A DNA stretch of 64,000 nt from NCBI GenBank assembly GCA_013076295.1, contig RQOL01000616.1, positions 4,182,392 through 4,246,391 on the forward strand, written 5' to 3'. Under the pieces are notes generated by a model. The model ran no database searches. It saw only the letters and a list, made by a program, of their open reading frames with translations, and was not told where the DNA came from. Numbering within the stretch: position 1 is the first letter of the stretch; the number at the start of each line of letters is the position of its first letter. Below are positions 47,301 to 59,300 of the stretch, in pieces. Origin of the DNA: Sanderia malayensis. Lineage: Eukaryota; Cnidaria; Scyphozoa; Semaeostomeae; Pelagiidae. The position numbers and the translations under genes are program-made.

Positions 47301-50300
47301 CTTTAGGGCACTAAAGCCCTAACCCTTACCCTAACCCCAACTGATACACCAGACACTGTCAGTAGTATTACGTCATGCATACTCATGCGCAGTAGCCTAT
47401 GTATGGCACTGCGCATACACACCCACCTTTACGGCCTCTAACCCTAACCCTAACCCTAACCCCAACTGATACACCCTACACTGTCAGTAGTATTACGTCA
47501 TGCATACTCATGCGCAGTAGCCTATATATGGCACTGCGCATACACACCCACCTTTACGGCCTCTAACCCTAACCCTAACCCTAACCCTGATACACCAGAC
47601 ACTGTCAGTAGTATTACGTCATGCATACTCATGCGCAGTAGCCTATATATGGCACTGCGCATACACACCCACCTTCGGCCCTAACCAACTAACCCTAACA
47701 ACTGATACACCAGACACTGTCATAGTATTACGTCATGCCAAGCTGATACACTAGCCACACTGTAGAGTACTGTAGTAGTATCACGTGCAGCTAGTAGCCA
47801 ATCTAGGGTACTGGGCATACATGCCCAGCTTTAGGAAATTCAAATTACAAATTCATTAAAATACAAAGTAGATGTTCGCGTCAGGTTTTGAACCAGTGGT
47901 CTCGAGGTTAGTGTGCAGGTAACTTACCGCTGGTCTACAGTAGCGCTTGCTAGCAGTGGAGAATAACAGAAGGTCAAAGGAATCAACGCACAAGACATAT
48001 CGTCATCCTTCGCCCGTTGATATTAGTCATCTACCGTTACGCTCTACTTACATATGCGTTATGCCACATTTGAAATTGGCCCCCACAAGCCCGCACAGCA
48101 AGTCATTCGGCATCGAATTAAAATGCCGGCTTGACATACGACAGAAGCAAGCTAACACCTAACTCCTTGAACTACGTCACTGTTCGGTGAATTAAGAAAA
48201 TAAATTCCTGGGGTTGATTTAAGATATGTGATTGTTTTATATCAGGGTTTTCAACGATTCTGACGGTGTTTTGATTAAGCGCTAACGTTCTCTGCTCGTT
48301 AAACAATTGTTACAAGTAAATCCAACTGTACCTATCTGTATTAGAATAAATATATCATAGCTTGACTTACCACTAAGTATGAATCAGCTTTAGCATCGTC
48401 GTTCAGAATCACATCTTCGATTTTCACGCAAAAATCCGACGATGTACCAGCTTGTGCACCACCCCTTGAGACAGGATCGAAAATATTCGCGGATTTAGCG
48501 ATGTCACTTGCCCTCAGTTGTTGTTGTTGTTGCTGTCTTGGGGATCCACTAACCGTGCCTAATGGCTCACCAGTGTGTGCAAACCGATGCTTTGGAGCCC
48601 AGCCAACGCGAGATCTGCGTCCATTTGTGAGCCCAGCATCGGCAATCCAGTTCTCTTTCGCTGCAAGACTGGATCTTTGGAAGGGTACCAAGCTCACGTC
48701 ACGGGCCATCGTGGTAATACTAGGCTTGCGGATATCATCGATGTCTCTTACCATTGGCGAGAAGAGACCTGACACTGAAGAATTGGACATTTTCGTGCGC
48801 AGAAGTCCTGCAATAAGAACAAGAGATTCGTTCAAAACAATCTCTCACATATACATTCATTGTTCAATAACATTACAATATTAAAAACAGTGTCGAAAAT
48901 CAGTAGGACACTAATAACCTCCACGGTGAGTTTATTATATTAAATATTCACCTTTCTCGCCTCCAGTAATCGACGGATGTTTCATCAACTGAGATTTCAA
49001 TACTGGTCGCCTTGAACTTGGTACAGGTGAAGTCGTTTCGGACAAAATAGAAAAATCAAGTTTTCCAGTCTTTTGCTTCTTCGGTGACGCAAATCTTTCT
49101 TTAAGGTTGGCTTCTCTAACTGACCCGGTGATCAATGATTTATTGGAAAGAAACGTCTTCTCTCTTGGACTCATGAAATCATCATCATCATCTTCAAATA
49201 AAACTGCTTTCATCCCTTGAATCCTAAAAGGGTCCACTCCTGCTATCTTCGCATTCTGAACACTGGTCGAGAAAAGCTCAGCATCAGTTAAAGCTTCTTT
49301 CATCTCATTATCTAAAATAAAGATTTAACCATTGGCAATTTAACTTCTACCGTATCATAACCATTCCTGCTATAATTCACATCAAATTTCTGAAAAATTC
49401 ATCTCATGTAGTACATAATAAAACCTACGTTCATTATAATGTGACTGGTCGTGCTCTTCTTCACTCGTGTCGATATCTTCTTCCTGGTTTTCTTCATGCA
49501 TTCTCATCTCTTCTTGTTGTTGTTTCAGCTTTTCTTCAATCAATCTTGCCCTCTCCTTCTGTGCTTTAAATTCCTGGACAACGAAAGACAAGCTCCGTGA
49601 ACATATACAACAAACAAACAGGAGATTTTCGCACCATAAAGGCGTTGGCATTCAATTTTCACTGGACCATAAGCACCAATTAGCATTTATAGATTGCACT
49701 AGAAATAATTTCTTATACAATCCTTACAATTAAAGCTTCTCTTTTCTGGGCATCTGTTTCAATTTTCTTCATGATATCCTCTTTGCCATCGTCGGCAAAT
49801 ATCTGCTCACTGAGTCCATATCTTGTAAAATGCTGAACCTAATAAGACAAGTGTCAACATCAATAGAAATGCTTGAATTTTTCACTATAAAAAAGGAGAC
49901 TATACGATGCTGAAACGTAGAAATGAGAGCCATATATGGTACCTGGAATACCCAAGTTCCCGTGTTTGGTTTGTAATCAAGAAAAAGGGCATCCATAGCT
50001 GACGTTTTCTCTTCGAGTCTTTCAATGAATCCTGACTTCTTCAAACGATCCGGGCTCTGGAAATAAAATTGAAATACAGTTACATTCCGCACATATGAAC
50101 CTACCTTTACAAGAACCAATATACCTCTTCTCAAAAGAATAGAAGAAACAATAACCTATTGTGTTTCAACAACAAACTGGATGCACAATTTGCACATCCC
50201 AGCATTTACTGTATGATTAAATTACTCATAACATGTAAACATTAATGCTACAACTGATGGTCCAAGCCGCAGCATATTGATATTCACAACGCACTTTGTT

Positions 50301-53300
50301 TGTGAATTATCGAAATTACCTTAATCGGGGTGTGCGATGTTTTGTCATTTGGCCAAACGTTGTGCAAACTGATTTCTGATCTCTTGTTCAACTCTACGCC
50401 AACTTCAGGCTTCCCTTCGTAATTATCTGGATAGACCTCTGCTTCTCTTCTCCTGAAAAACACTGCAAAGAAACTTGCGACATTAGACATAACAGCAAGT
50501 AACAGAAGACTATTCAGATCTAAAACTAATATATTCTGCTTTATGCCCAACTTTGATTCCATGAAGCATCTGAACTTGCTAATTATCGAAAACATACCTA
50601 TTTTATCCAAATCCAAATCTTTAACATTGGTAACTCCAAGAAACTTCACTTCCCCATATCCTTCTCTACCAACAACAAAATTATTCACATTGCATTTGCC
50701 ATCATCAGTGACTTTTTCGTTGAGCTCTTCAATTGACGGTGTTGTGTAGTAATCATCCCTATGTTTAAAATAGATATGATAAATAACGAAACAAATCAGC
50801 CTGAAACCTATGAGGTCAGCATGTCGCAAACATAAGCAAATATTTATCCAACTCTACAAAGCATTTCATAAAACATTCCAATTAATAATAAACTGCTGAA
50901 TTCTCTTAGAAATTACCTTGTAAGGGTGATACCACATGGGTTCGTTTGTTCTTCATTCGTTTCGGAGTCTACACTTTGTTGATCTTCGACATTCTGCGAA
51001 GCAGATGATTCGTCGCTATCGCCAGCATTCTCAGTCATCAACAACAAAGGGGTCTTCTTTCTCGCTTGCAGCAAAGCAGGTGACTCTGTTATAGATGAAG
51101 AAGACGACTGCTCGGTGTTCTCCTCCACATCTCCGCATCGCCTTGTTGCAGCATCACGCATGCCAGTAATTGGTCGTATCAATTCACTGCTATCGTCATC
51201 TTCTTCGATAAATGCACGAAATCGTAACGGAGAGCTCGTCATTTCATTATCATTCATAGAATGCTATAAAGCAATAATAGATACAGTTGAGTAATAAGCA
51301 AGACGTGGGGAGGCAGCGAAAGGGACTGTGGCGGACATGGGGGCGGGGAAATGGACTGTGGCGGACATAGGGGGGGGAAAGGGTGACCGAAACAGGGGGA
51401 AGTGTGGAGGATAGCCTGGACAGAAACGTAATTCCAAGAAGAGAGAAAGAGTAATAAGAATGCTTATCAAATCCTTGGTGACGAGCGGCATTATCAAACA
51501 ATAACTCAAAGCGGCATTATCAAAAACTCCTATTAATGTCATCTCACTTGTAATGACAAGTACTTAAAAGATCAAAGCAATAGTCGTGTAATATGTACAA
51601 GAAGTACCTGAAGTTTATTTTTGATAACAAGCTTCTTCACGCTGGTCCGTGGAGTCAAGGAATTGTCACTGAGGGACTGATCTTCATAAATATCTTCAAA
51701 AAGCTTCGACTGAAAAAAGAGAATAACGAACAGCGAATATAATGAAAATACTTCATGTTAAAAATTAATCAACACTCCGCCGTTAAAGTTTGGTAGATTG
51801 AGATACCTTTGAGGAAGAAAGAAATGGTGATGGCTTCTTTTTCAATTTGATCGATTGCTTTGAAAAAACCTTGAAGAAATTAATAAGTTGAGACTCTGAA
51901 GTTAAACAAGTGAGATGTTGTGTTACATGGAATGTAACGCAAGTATATTCAAGTGAGGCGTACCTTGTAATGCGATGCAGCATTACTTGATCCACCAAGC
52001 GGACCCTTGATTGAAATTTCTGGTTCTTTCGTTCTTCGTGACTCCTAAAACAATCATGCAAGGAATCGTGAATGCTAGAATTTTAGGGATAGGCAATGGC
52101 ACTGCCTCTGAATTAACAGATTGATGAACTTCATCAAAATGAAAAGAATACCTTGAGATTTCTGAATAGCGGTGAGTCACCAAATGGTGAATTAGAAAGG
52201 GCTTTCAATTGCTGTTGAAGCACTTGCTGCTGTTGAAATGCAGCAAAACTGCTTTGATTGCTAAAACAGATAAAAATAATTGTGACGAATGTAGAAAGAA
52301 AATATCAAGTAATGATGCCTTGAGTATTAATCAACTCTGAAACCTCCAAACCTCAAATTAATAAGAAGGAAACATTAAAAAATATATTTCTTACACTCCG
52401 CTTATTCCAGCAACACCTTGATTTGCTGCCAATCCTGTGTTTGTACCAAGACCTCCAAATCCACCAGTAGCTAGAAAATAAACGTACAAGACAATTAAGC
52501 TTTGCAACCACAAACCTCAAGCTTTGCAATTCCAGTAAAATGAAATTGCACATTACTTACACCCAAAGGCAGATGTGCCTCCTAAGCCAGTTCCTAAGCC
52601 AGTCATCGTGCCAAGGCCAGTGCCAAAGCCTGTCTTATTCTGTGCACCAAATAGCCCGGTTCCAGTGGTACCACTGCTAGTTGCACCAAATAATCCAGTT
52701 CCAAGCGTGTTGCTGGCACCAAACCCACCAATAGATGTACCAAAACCTGTGTTAGTGCTGGCAGCAAAGGCTGGCTTTGATGTTGCAGTGTTCCCAAAAA
52801 GACCAGTTGAAGTACCAGTGCCAAACGAGCCTGCACCAAATGTATTAGTGCTTGTGCTTGTTCCACCAAACCCAAATGGTTTTGAAGTAGCTCCAAAGAG
52901 TCCACCAGTCTAAAAAGCAAATTGAAACCATAAATCTTACTCTGTGCATACAAATTAAACAGTTCGAAAACTCACAAGTTCAACGTAAAGCTATGTAAAG
53001 ATCAGATGAGAAATCTGTTTCACCTGAGGTTGCCCAAATGTTGATGTCCCGAAAAGACCACCAGATGAGGTTGTTTGCGTTGTTCCAAATCCTGTACTAG
53101 CTCCGCCAAACAAACCTGTTGAAGGCTGTCCAAACAACGAACCCTACGATTCAGATTAACGATATATTAGCATAGAGTTGACAATAAACTGATGTATAAT
53201 GGCAGGTAAATTGCAGTCAAGATGAGAAGGAGCTTTACATACAGTTGTTCCAGTAGTACTGGTTTGTCCAAAAAGTCCACCACTAGTGCCAAAACCAAAG

Positions 53301-55059
53301 CCTGTACCAGCAGTAGTCTTTGCTGTTGCACCAAAAACAGAACCAGTGCCAGTTGGCTTGTTGGTTCCAAAAAGACCACCACTTTGAGTTGTTGATCCAA
53401 ACAGCCCTGTACCTGTTGTACTCTGTCCAAAACCTAAAAGGGCACAAATTTAAATAGATGAATGACATTGCACGAAAAAAGGTTTTATCATTGATACTTC
53501 ATGAAAGAGTCAGAGCATAAAAACCATTACCTCCAAAGCCAGCAGTCTTATTTTGGCCAAAAGCAGAGGCAGATGTGCCACCAAACAAAGATGAAGACTG
53601 TGTCTGTGCAGTGCTGCCAAACATTGAAGATGCAGTTGAGCCTGATTTTCTTCCCGCGGAATAATCTTCCAGACGTAACTCCTGCGGAGAGGATATAAAC
53701 ATTTAGTTAACAGAGGCACAAGTCAAAGAACAATTACACACTACACAGCACAAGTCCTACTAATGTAACACATATTAAACAAGCAGGAAACAAGCATTTA
53801 TATCACACCTCTAAGCTTTTTGCTTCATATTCTTTCATGACACTTATACACTGATGCCTCGTTTGTACCATCATTGAATTTCCATTCTTCATGACAGTTT
53901 CAGAGTTGGTTATGGGCTGAAAAACACGACAATATTTCAGTAAAATCAGACACTGAAACACTGAAGACAAAACAATATTTAAAGAAAGTAGAATTTACAT
54001 TTCAGAATCATTCTCTACATACGTTAAATTTTATAGTAGTGCCATTAGTTGCTGGTCCGGCTGCACCGCCAAACACTGAGGTTGTTCCAAAAAGTCCTCC
54101 TGTGCTCGAGGAAGTGCCAGCAGTTGAACCAAATGTTCCTCCAGAAGATGATGTGCCAAATGTGTTACCGAATAAGCCAGTTGATGCCGTTGATGTTCCA
54201 AGAGATGCTGAAAAGTAAACAAGATGTTGATGTTTGTTTCTAAATTGTATCAGAAACATAAACAGGTGAAAATATGTGATAAAATCTATACGTACTACCA
54301 AAGCCAGTTGGCTTGCTCTGTCCAAACACACTTTGAGTTTGAGGTTGGAAGAGAGACGATGATTGTGTTGATGTACCAAATAACCCTCCACCTATGAATC
54401 AATGAAATTTGTCAGACAATTTCCAAACAGAGCTTGAGTAACACAATGTAAACAGCCCAAAAATAAAACAATGAAGTCCATCTGCAGAATTTATCATGCT
54501 ACCTGCAGATTGTGTTGCAGGTTGTGAAAACAAACTTCCACTGGTGCTTGTTCCACCAAAAAGTCCACCTCCACTTGATACACTACCAAATGCAGGGGTT
54601 GTAGTGTTTCCAAATGAAGGTGTCCCAAATGCTGATGCTTGTGTTTTTGCTCCAAATAAACCTAAAGAAAAGTACATGTAGTTTTAGAACAATGGGATAG
54701 AATGCCATCAATAAATAGCAGTGTAAACTAAAAAAAATTATTTTTGACAAACAATGAATTAAAAATCAAATGCTATAATGTCAACTAACCTCCAGAGGTT
54801 TGGCCGAAAGGTGTTGTCTGCCCACTTCCAAATGCACCTAAAATTTACAACCATAGCAGTGAATAGATCCTGCATCTTTCTTGCATTTCCAAACAGGAAG
54901 GTATTGGTGCAAATATATATTAGTCTCGCATTACCACATTGCAGAAAACATATCTCTGCAAACAAAGTTATGGTTTTAAAATCATATCAACTTACTGTTC
55001 GTGTTTGATCCAAAAGTTCCAGTGCCAAACGGCGTCTTTGCTCCTCCTGCTCCAAACAT
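41389..55059 (-). CDS. NUP98: Nuclear pore precursor Nup98-Nup96
   Basis: Encodes the FG nucleoporin Nup98 and the Y-complex scaffold Nup96 as one 1,852-aa precursor (the human protein is about 1,800 aa). I trace 38 exons from ATG at 55059 to TGA at 41389. N-terminal FG/GLFG repeats (MFGAGGAKTPFG onward) are split by a GLEBS motif (exon 53916-53809, RHQCISVMKEYEAKSLE; next exon ELRLEDY) that binds RAE1. More FG repeats (53681-52395), QQQVLQQQLKALSNSPFGD and a linker follow. Then comes the autoproteolytic domain (51263-49728: GITLTR, NVNNFVVGREGYG, LNKRSEISLHNVWPNDKT, TGTWVFQVQHFTRYGL). The Nup96 part (49573-41389) contains LALLLSQASGD, LHLW and W-rich helical segments. Cleavage is expected inside HFTRYGL, where most relatives have HFS. 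Phases close throughout; one intron appears to use a GC donor at 43931. Individual FG exons could be alternatively spliced. Confidence 0.93.
46969..47760. repeat. Interstitial telomere-motif minisatellite
   Basis: At least six units of about 115-132 bp (CTGTCAG marks at 47098, 47230, 47356, 47481, 47602, 47717). Each has CACTGTCAGTAGTATTACGT, CATGCGCAGTAGCCTATATA, GGCACTGCGCATACAC and a variable run of CCCTAA (TTAGGG on the other strand). Units at both edges are degenerate. It lies inside the NUP98-96 intron, flanked by coding exons, so it is not a chromosome end. Confidence 0.92.
47880..47950 (-). mobile_element. tRNA-like or SINE fragment
   Basis: On the minus strand TAGACCAGCGGTAAGTTAC (A-box-like, complement of 47919-47937) is followed by GGTTCAAAACC (B-box-like, complement of 47884-47894). 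No clear acceptor-stem pairing, so more likely tRNA-derived repeat than a tRNA gene. Confidence 0.45.
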
Positions 55060-55439
55060 GACTTTGAATGCTGCAAATCAATGCGCCACTGGCCTAAAAA
55101 TGCCAACACGTGCAACAACGACTCAACATAAATTTCTTCTTTCTCAAACGTTAGCCAGAGTAAGTACTTTAAAAGCCAAAGTTCTTCTGCGCTTCAGAAG
55201 TTAGGAAATGCAATAACAAAATGTGAAATTTTTCTCAATAGTCTAAGTAAATTCCAGAAGAAACTAAACCAAACCGCCTTTCGTTGAACTTGGATGGTTT
55301 GGTCCGTCCTTTTTCAAAGAAATATAAAGTGAGGTCACGGCTGGCAATCTTACCTCTTTGCTATTGAGTTGAATTGATTAGAGCTTTTTACTTTGCAGGT
55401 TGGTTGGAGGGAGGGGGGAATTCAGCTTCGTTTGCGTAT

Positions 55440-55625
55440 TCTCAGATGCGTCTGGGAATAGCCCCCGGGAATAAGTTGTCCGTCCAAAAGCCCTGGAATT
55501 AGAGCACCTAATAATGAAATCCTTGCGAACAGAGTCCCTGGGAATAAGGTCGCTTAGGAAGAGTCCTTTGGGAGCAGGTTCGGCAGGAATGAAGTCCCTG
55601 GGAATAGTTCCCTGGGAATGAGATC
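55440..55625. repeat. Imperfect CCTGGGAATA tandem repeat
   Basis: Several copies of a unit like GTCCCTGGGAATAAG spaced 15-40 bp. It produces an open frame with IPRDF-like repeats on the minus strand that I take as a by-product. Confidence 0.5.
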
Positions 55626-55985
55626 CATGAACATTTTTATCTGCTGCAATGCAAGCACCTAATGTAACTTCCACTATTTTGAGCTTGCAAACTCCGCAGA
55701 AGTTCAAACATCTTTTTTCCTTTTCCTTTTTCTTTATTTTTTGTTTCTTTATTAATTAGTTCTTCATTTTTTTATCACTTTGTTTTTGTTAACCGTAATC
55801 TTTATGAAAAAAAAAAATTGTCTTAATGTTGTAAACTTTTCTAATTCAATGTAATTTCGTGCATGCAGTGTAATAGGGCAAATAACTCGATAGCTCATCT
55901 GAGTTCTTTTTATTCGCCCTAAGCTTTATTAATTGTAACTAAGTTTAATCATGTAGCCCTGTTTAAAAGCTTGAATTCATTATAA

Positions 55986-56080
55986 TTGAATTGAATTGAA
56001 TTGAATTGAATGGTCTCGAACAACCGTCAGCTCCTGCCCCTCGGTTGCCGACCAAGTGGGCCAACTACTGCGCCACTGTA
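55986..56080 (-). mobile_element. tRNA-derived SINE with ATTCA tail
   Basis: On the minus strand TGGCGCAGTAGTTGGCCC (A box) lies about 45 bp before GGTTGTTCGAGACC (B box), followed by a tandem ATTCA tail (55986-56011). This is the layout of a Pol III-derived retroposon. Confidence 0.65.
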
Positions 56081-56396
56081 GCCAAAAACTCAAAATTGTA
56101 CTCCATCCACCTGTTGAAAGAAAGGAGCTCAATGGTCCAATGGTTCTGAGTCACAAAATCTCGTAAGTTCTGTCAGGCGTGTGATTTGCGTCCTTCCCAG
56201 CGTCAGGCGCTGCGCAGCGCACTGTGCTCGAACTTCTTCTTTCTCCAGGTCCAGGAGAGGAAGAAAAATTTCGTTAGAGCATGTGGTTCAGTTCAGGTTC
56301 ATTTGAATCAGACCACATGGACTAACCAGGCAACTGTATCCACAACTACGGATACATTTATTTTATTAAACCCATTTAAAAAGTAGCTGGTTAAAA

Positions 56397-59300
56397 ATGG
56401 ATACTGCAAACCTACTTAAATTCGATATAGTTAAATCCTGCGAGGATAAAAGAGACTACAAAGGCTACATCTTGCCAAACAAGTTGAAAGTTGTTCTTGT
56501 CAGTGACACTACAACCGAGAAGGCGGCAGCATCGGTTGATGTTCATATTGGTGTGACAATCTCTTTTTGTTGCTTTTATTATTTAAAGATGTTGCCCTTT
56601 CGCATTTATTTCAATTATGCTACGCCTAAACTTCTTTTCTATCTTAATTTTCAACCTGTTATTTTCAGGTCATTTGTCAGACCCTGTCGATTTGCCCGGC
56701 TTGGCACATTTTTGCGAGCATATGCTTTTTCTTGGAACTGAAAAGGTATCTCTTCGACTGTATGCTTGTCTCTAATTAATTCTAGATTATGTAAGACCTA
56801 ATGATGCTCGAAAAAAAAAACTATGCAAAGAGAAAAATTTATATTTCTTACTCTTTTTTCTAGTATCCATCAGAAAATGCATATACACAGGTGAGTTGGA
56901 GATTAAATTTAATGCTATTGTTCTATAACTTTATTGCTTGTTTCAACTAAATGTAATTTTTACTTTCGTTAGTTTCTAAATGAACATGGTGGGCACTCAA
57001 ATGCATATACTTCTGCTGAGCACACTGCATACTTTTTTGACGTCAGAGCAGAATGCTTACGCGAAGCATTAGATTTGTGAGTGCATTGGCTGTATAAAGT
57101 TATCCATAAGTGATTTGCCAGGTAGGAAGATGTTCGTTGTGGATAGCTATTGATTTAAGTGCTATTCTTGCAGATTTGCACAGTTTTTTCTGGGTCCACT
57201 GTTCAACGAGGATGCAACAGATAGAGAAGTGAATGCAATTGAATCAGGTAAAACATTTCTGTTTTTGATTTCTGTTTAAATTTCTTCTTCTTTTTTATTC
57301 CACAACACTATCCATCACATCAGTGTCCATCACATCATTTTTTATTTATCATTCTAGAAAATCAGAAAAACCTTTTAAATGACTATTGGAGGATCAATCA
57401 GTTGGACCATTCAACATCTAAACCGGATCATCCTTACAATCGCTTTGGGACAGGTAATACAGTCACTGTTCAGTTTAGAGTTAGCCTCATTCGGGGGTAT
57501 CCAGTTATCTGTTGAGACAGCTTGAGATCTTGCACAGTTGGAAAATGCTTTACGATAAAAAACAATTGCTATTAACTATTTCAGGAAATCTTCTGACTCT
57601 GAAAACAAGGCCAGAGCAAAAAAATATAAATCCAAGAGAGGAACTGTTGAAGTTTCATAATGATTTTTACTCTGCTAATATAATGTGTTTTACAATTGTT
57701 GGCAAAGGTAACTCAATTTTTCATAATTGAATGTCTGAGGATAAAAATAGTGCATAATTGGAAGAAATTTGTTCATTAAGACATTGTTGAATGTTTTATT
57801 GTTCCAGAAAGTATTGAGGAATTAGAAGCAATGGCGATCCCTCTCTTCGGAAAAGTAGAAAACAAAGATATAACTATCAAGGAATATAGCCAGCATCCTT
57901 TCGGAGAAGATCAGTTGCAGGTCAGTTGAGAAATTTAGCTTTAAAGACATGTTTTCACTGATTTCCTTGTTACAGAGCATAAAACATTTGATTGATATTT
58001 TATATTCATGACACAATGAACTTCTATTCTTATTGTAAGTATAATGATTGTTGGTTTTTTGTAGCTGCAACTTAATATTGTTCCTGTTAAAGATTCCAAG
58101 AACTTGTACTTGACGTTTCCTCTTCCAGATCTTGAGAAGCATTTTTTATCAAAGGTAATTCAATAGTGGTTGATGCTGATGAGATTGTACACTATAGTAC
58201 CAAACATCGTGTTAGTGCATTCTCTCTTTTGTTTTATTTAGCCTGATCATTATGTGGCCCATCTCATTGGACATGAAGGAGATGGAAGTCTGTTATCTGT
58301 GCTCAAAAAGAAAGGTGGCTATTGCATCTTATATATCCTAGCAAAACATTGCAGCTATGCATCTAAGCTCTCAGCTACATTTGCATGAAAGCCCTGAGCT
58401 ACATTTGCATATCAATTTTTTTCCAGGCTGGATCAATTTACTGAGTGCTGGATCAAATAAAGGAGGCAAAGGATTCATGTTTTTCATTGTCAATATGGAG
58501 TTAACTGATGACGGATTTGGTATGTAAACCATCATCAAGGTGTTGTTTATATCAGAAGAGCTGGTTGCACAACTCTAAGCTGTATAGTGACATGTACTGC
58601 TTATTTAACATTTGCTATATTGTGTTTGAATCACATGAAATAAACCAGTCCTTGATGGTTTTTCACAGAAAATCATTCTCGATGAATTTATATTTTTTGT
58701 TTCGATTTTTTAGATCATGTAGATGAGATAATTTTACATGTCTTCCAGTATATTAATCTCCTTCGAGAAAAGGGTCCCCAGGAATGGATCTTCAATGAAA
58801 TCAAGGTAGAACGTGCTTACAATTATTACTACAAGTCACAAAGAGATGGATATGACGAACTTTGCTATAATTCATCACACAACCAGTGTTAAATAGATTA
58901 CCACAGTTGTGTGCTATTTTCTCTTCAAGGCACTGGATGATATGACATTTCGATATAAAGATAAAGAGAAGCCTTATTCACTTGCTACAATGATATCACA
59001 CTCATTACAGGTAGACGCTTCACAGGGACATCATATGACATTCATTTTTTATTTGGAAGTTACATAGCCTATTTTGTCCTTGAAAGACTATAATTTCTAG
59101 TATCCTTATTTTGCTTTGTGGCTTTATTTCTAGGTTTATCCCATAGAAGATGTACTCTGTGGTCCTTATAAATTGACCATTTTCGATCCAGAGCTTATCA
59201 ATTCTCTTCTTGATCACCTAAAGCCCTCAAAACTACGGTAGAAGATAGAGATCAAATTATTACAGTGTCTTAAGAAGAGTCTTTTTAAAAATCACCTATA

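Larger units (their letters stand above)
45120..48370. other. 3.25-kb intron of NUP98-96 carrying repeats
   Basis: By far the largest intron of the gene. It separates the exon ending DDAKADSYLV from that starting DCLKNSLKF. It contains the telomere-motif minisatellite and a tRNA-derived SINE; no alternative exon was recognised. Confidence 0.75.
55060..56396. other. Divergent intergenic region between NUP98-96 and IDE
   Basis: About 1.3 kb between the start codons of two divergently transcribed housekeeping-type genes, so both promoters should be here. It contains an imperfect CCCTGGGAATA repeat (55440-55625) and a SINE (55986-56080). No TATA box or other element could be assigned with confidence. 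Confidence 0.6.

Noticed and set aside
46969..47760. CCCTAA runs as a true telomere or chromosome end
   Set aside because: NUP98-96 coding exons lie on both sides and the motif occurs inside a longer minisatellite unit.
52575..52913. Plus-strand Pro/Val-rich open frame
   Set aside because: Antisense of the FG-repeat exon of NUP98-96.
55378..55707. 109-codon minus-strand open frame with IPRDF-like repeats
   Set aside because: It follows an imperfect DNA tandem repeat in the region between two promoters and has no recognisable protein features.
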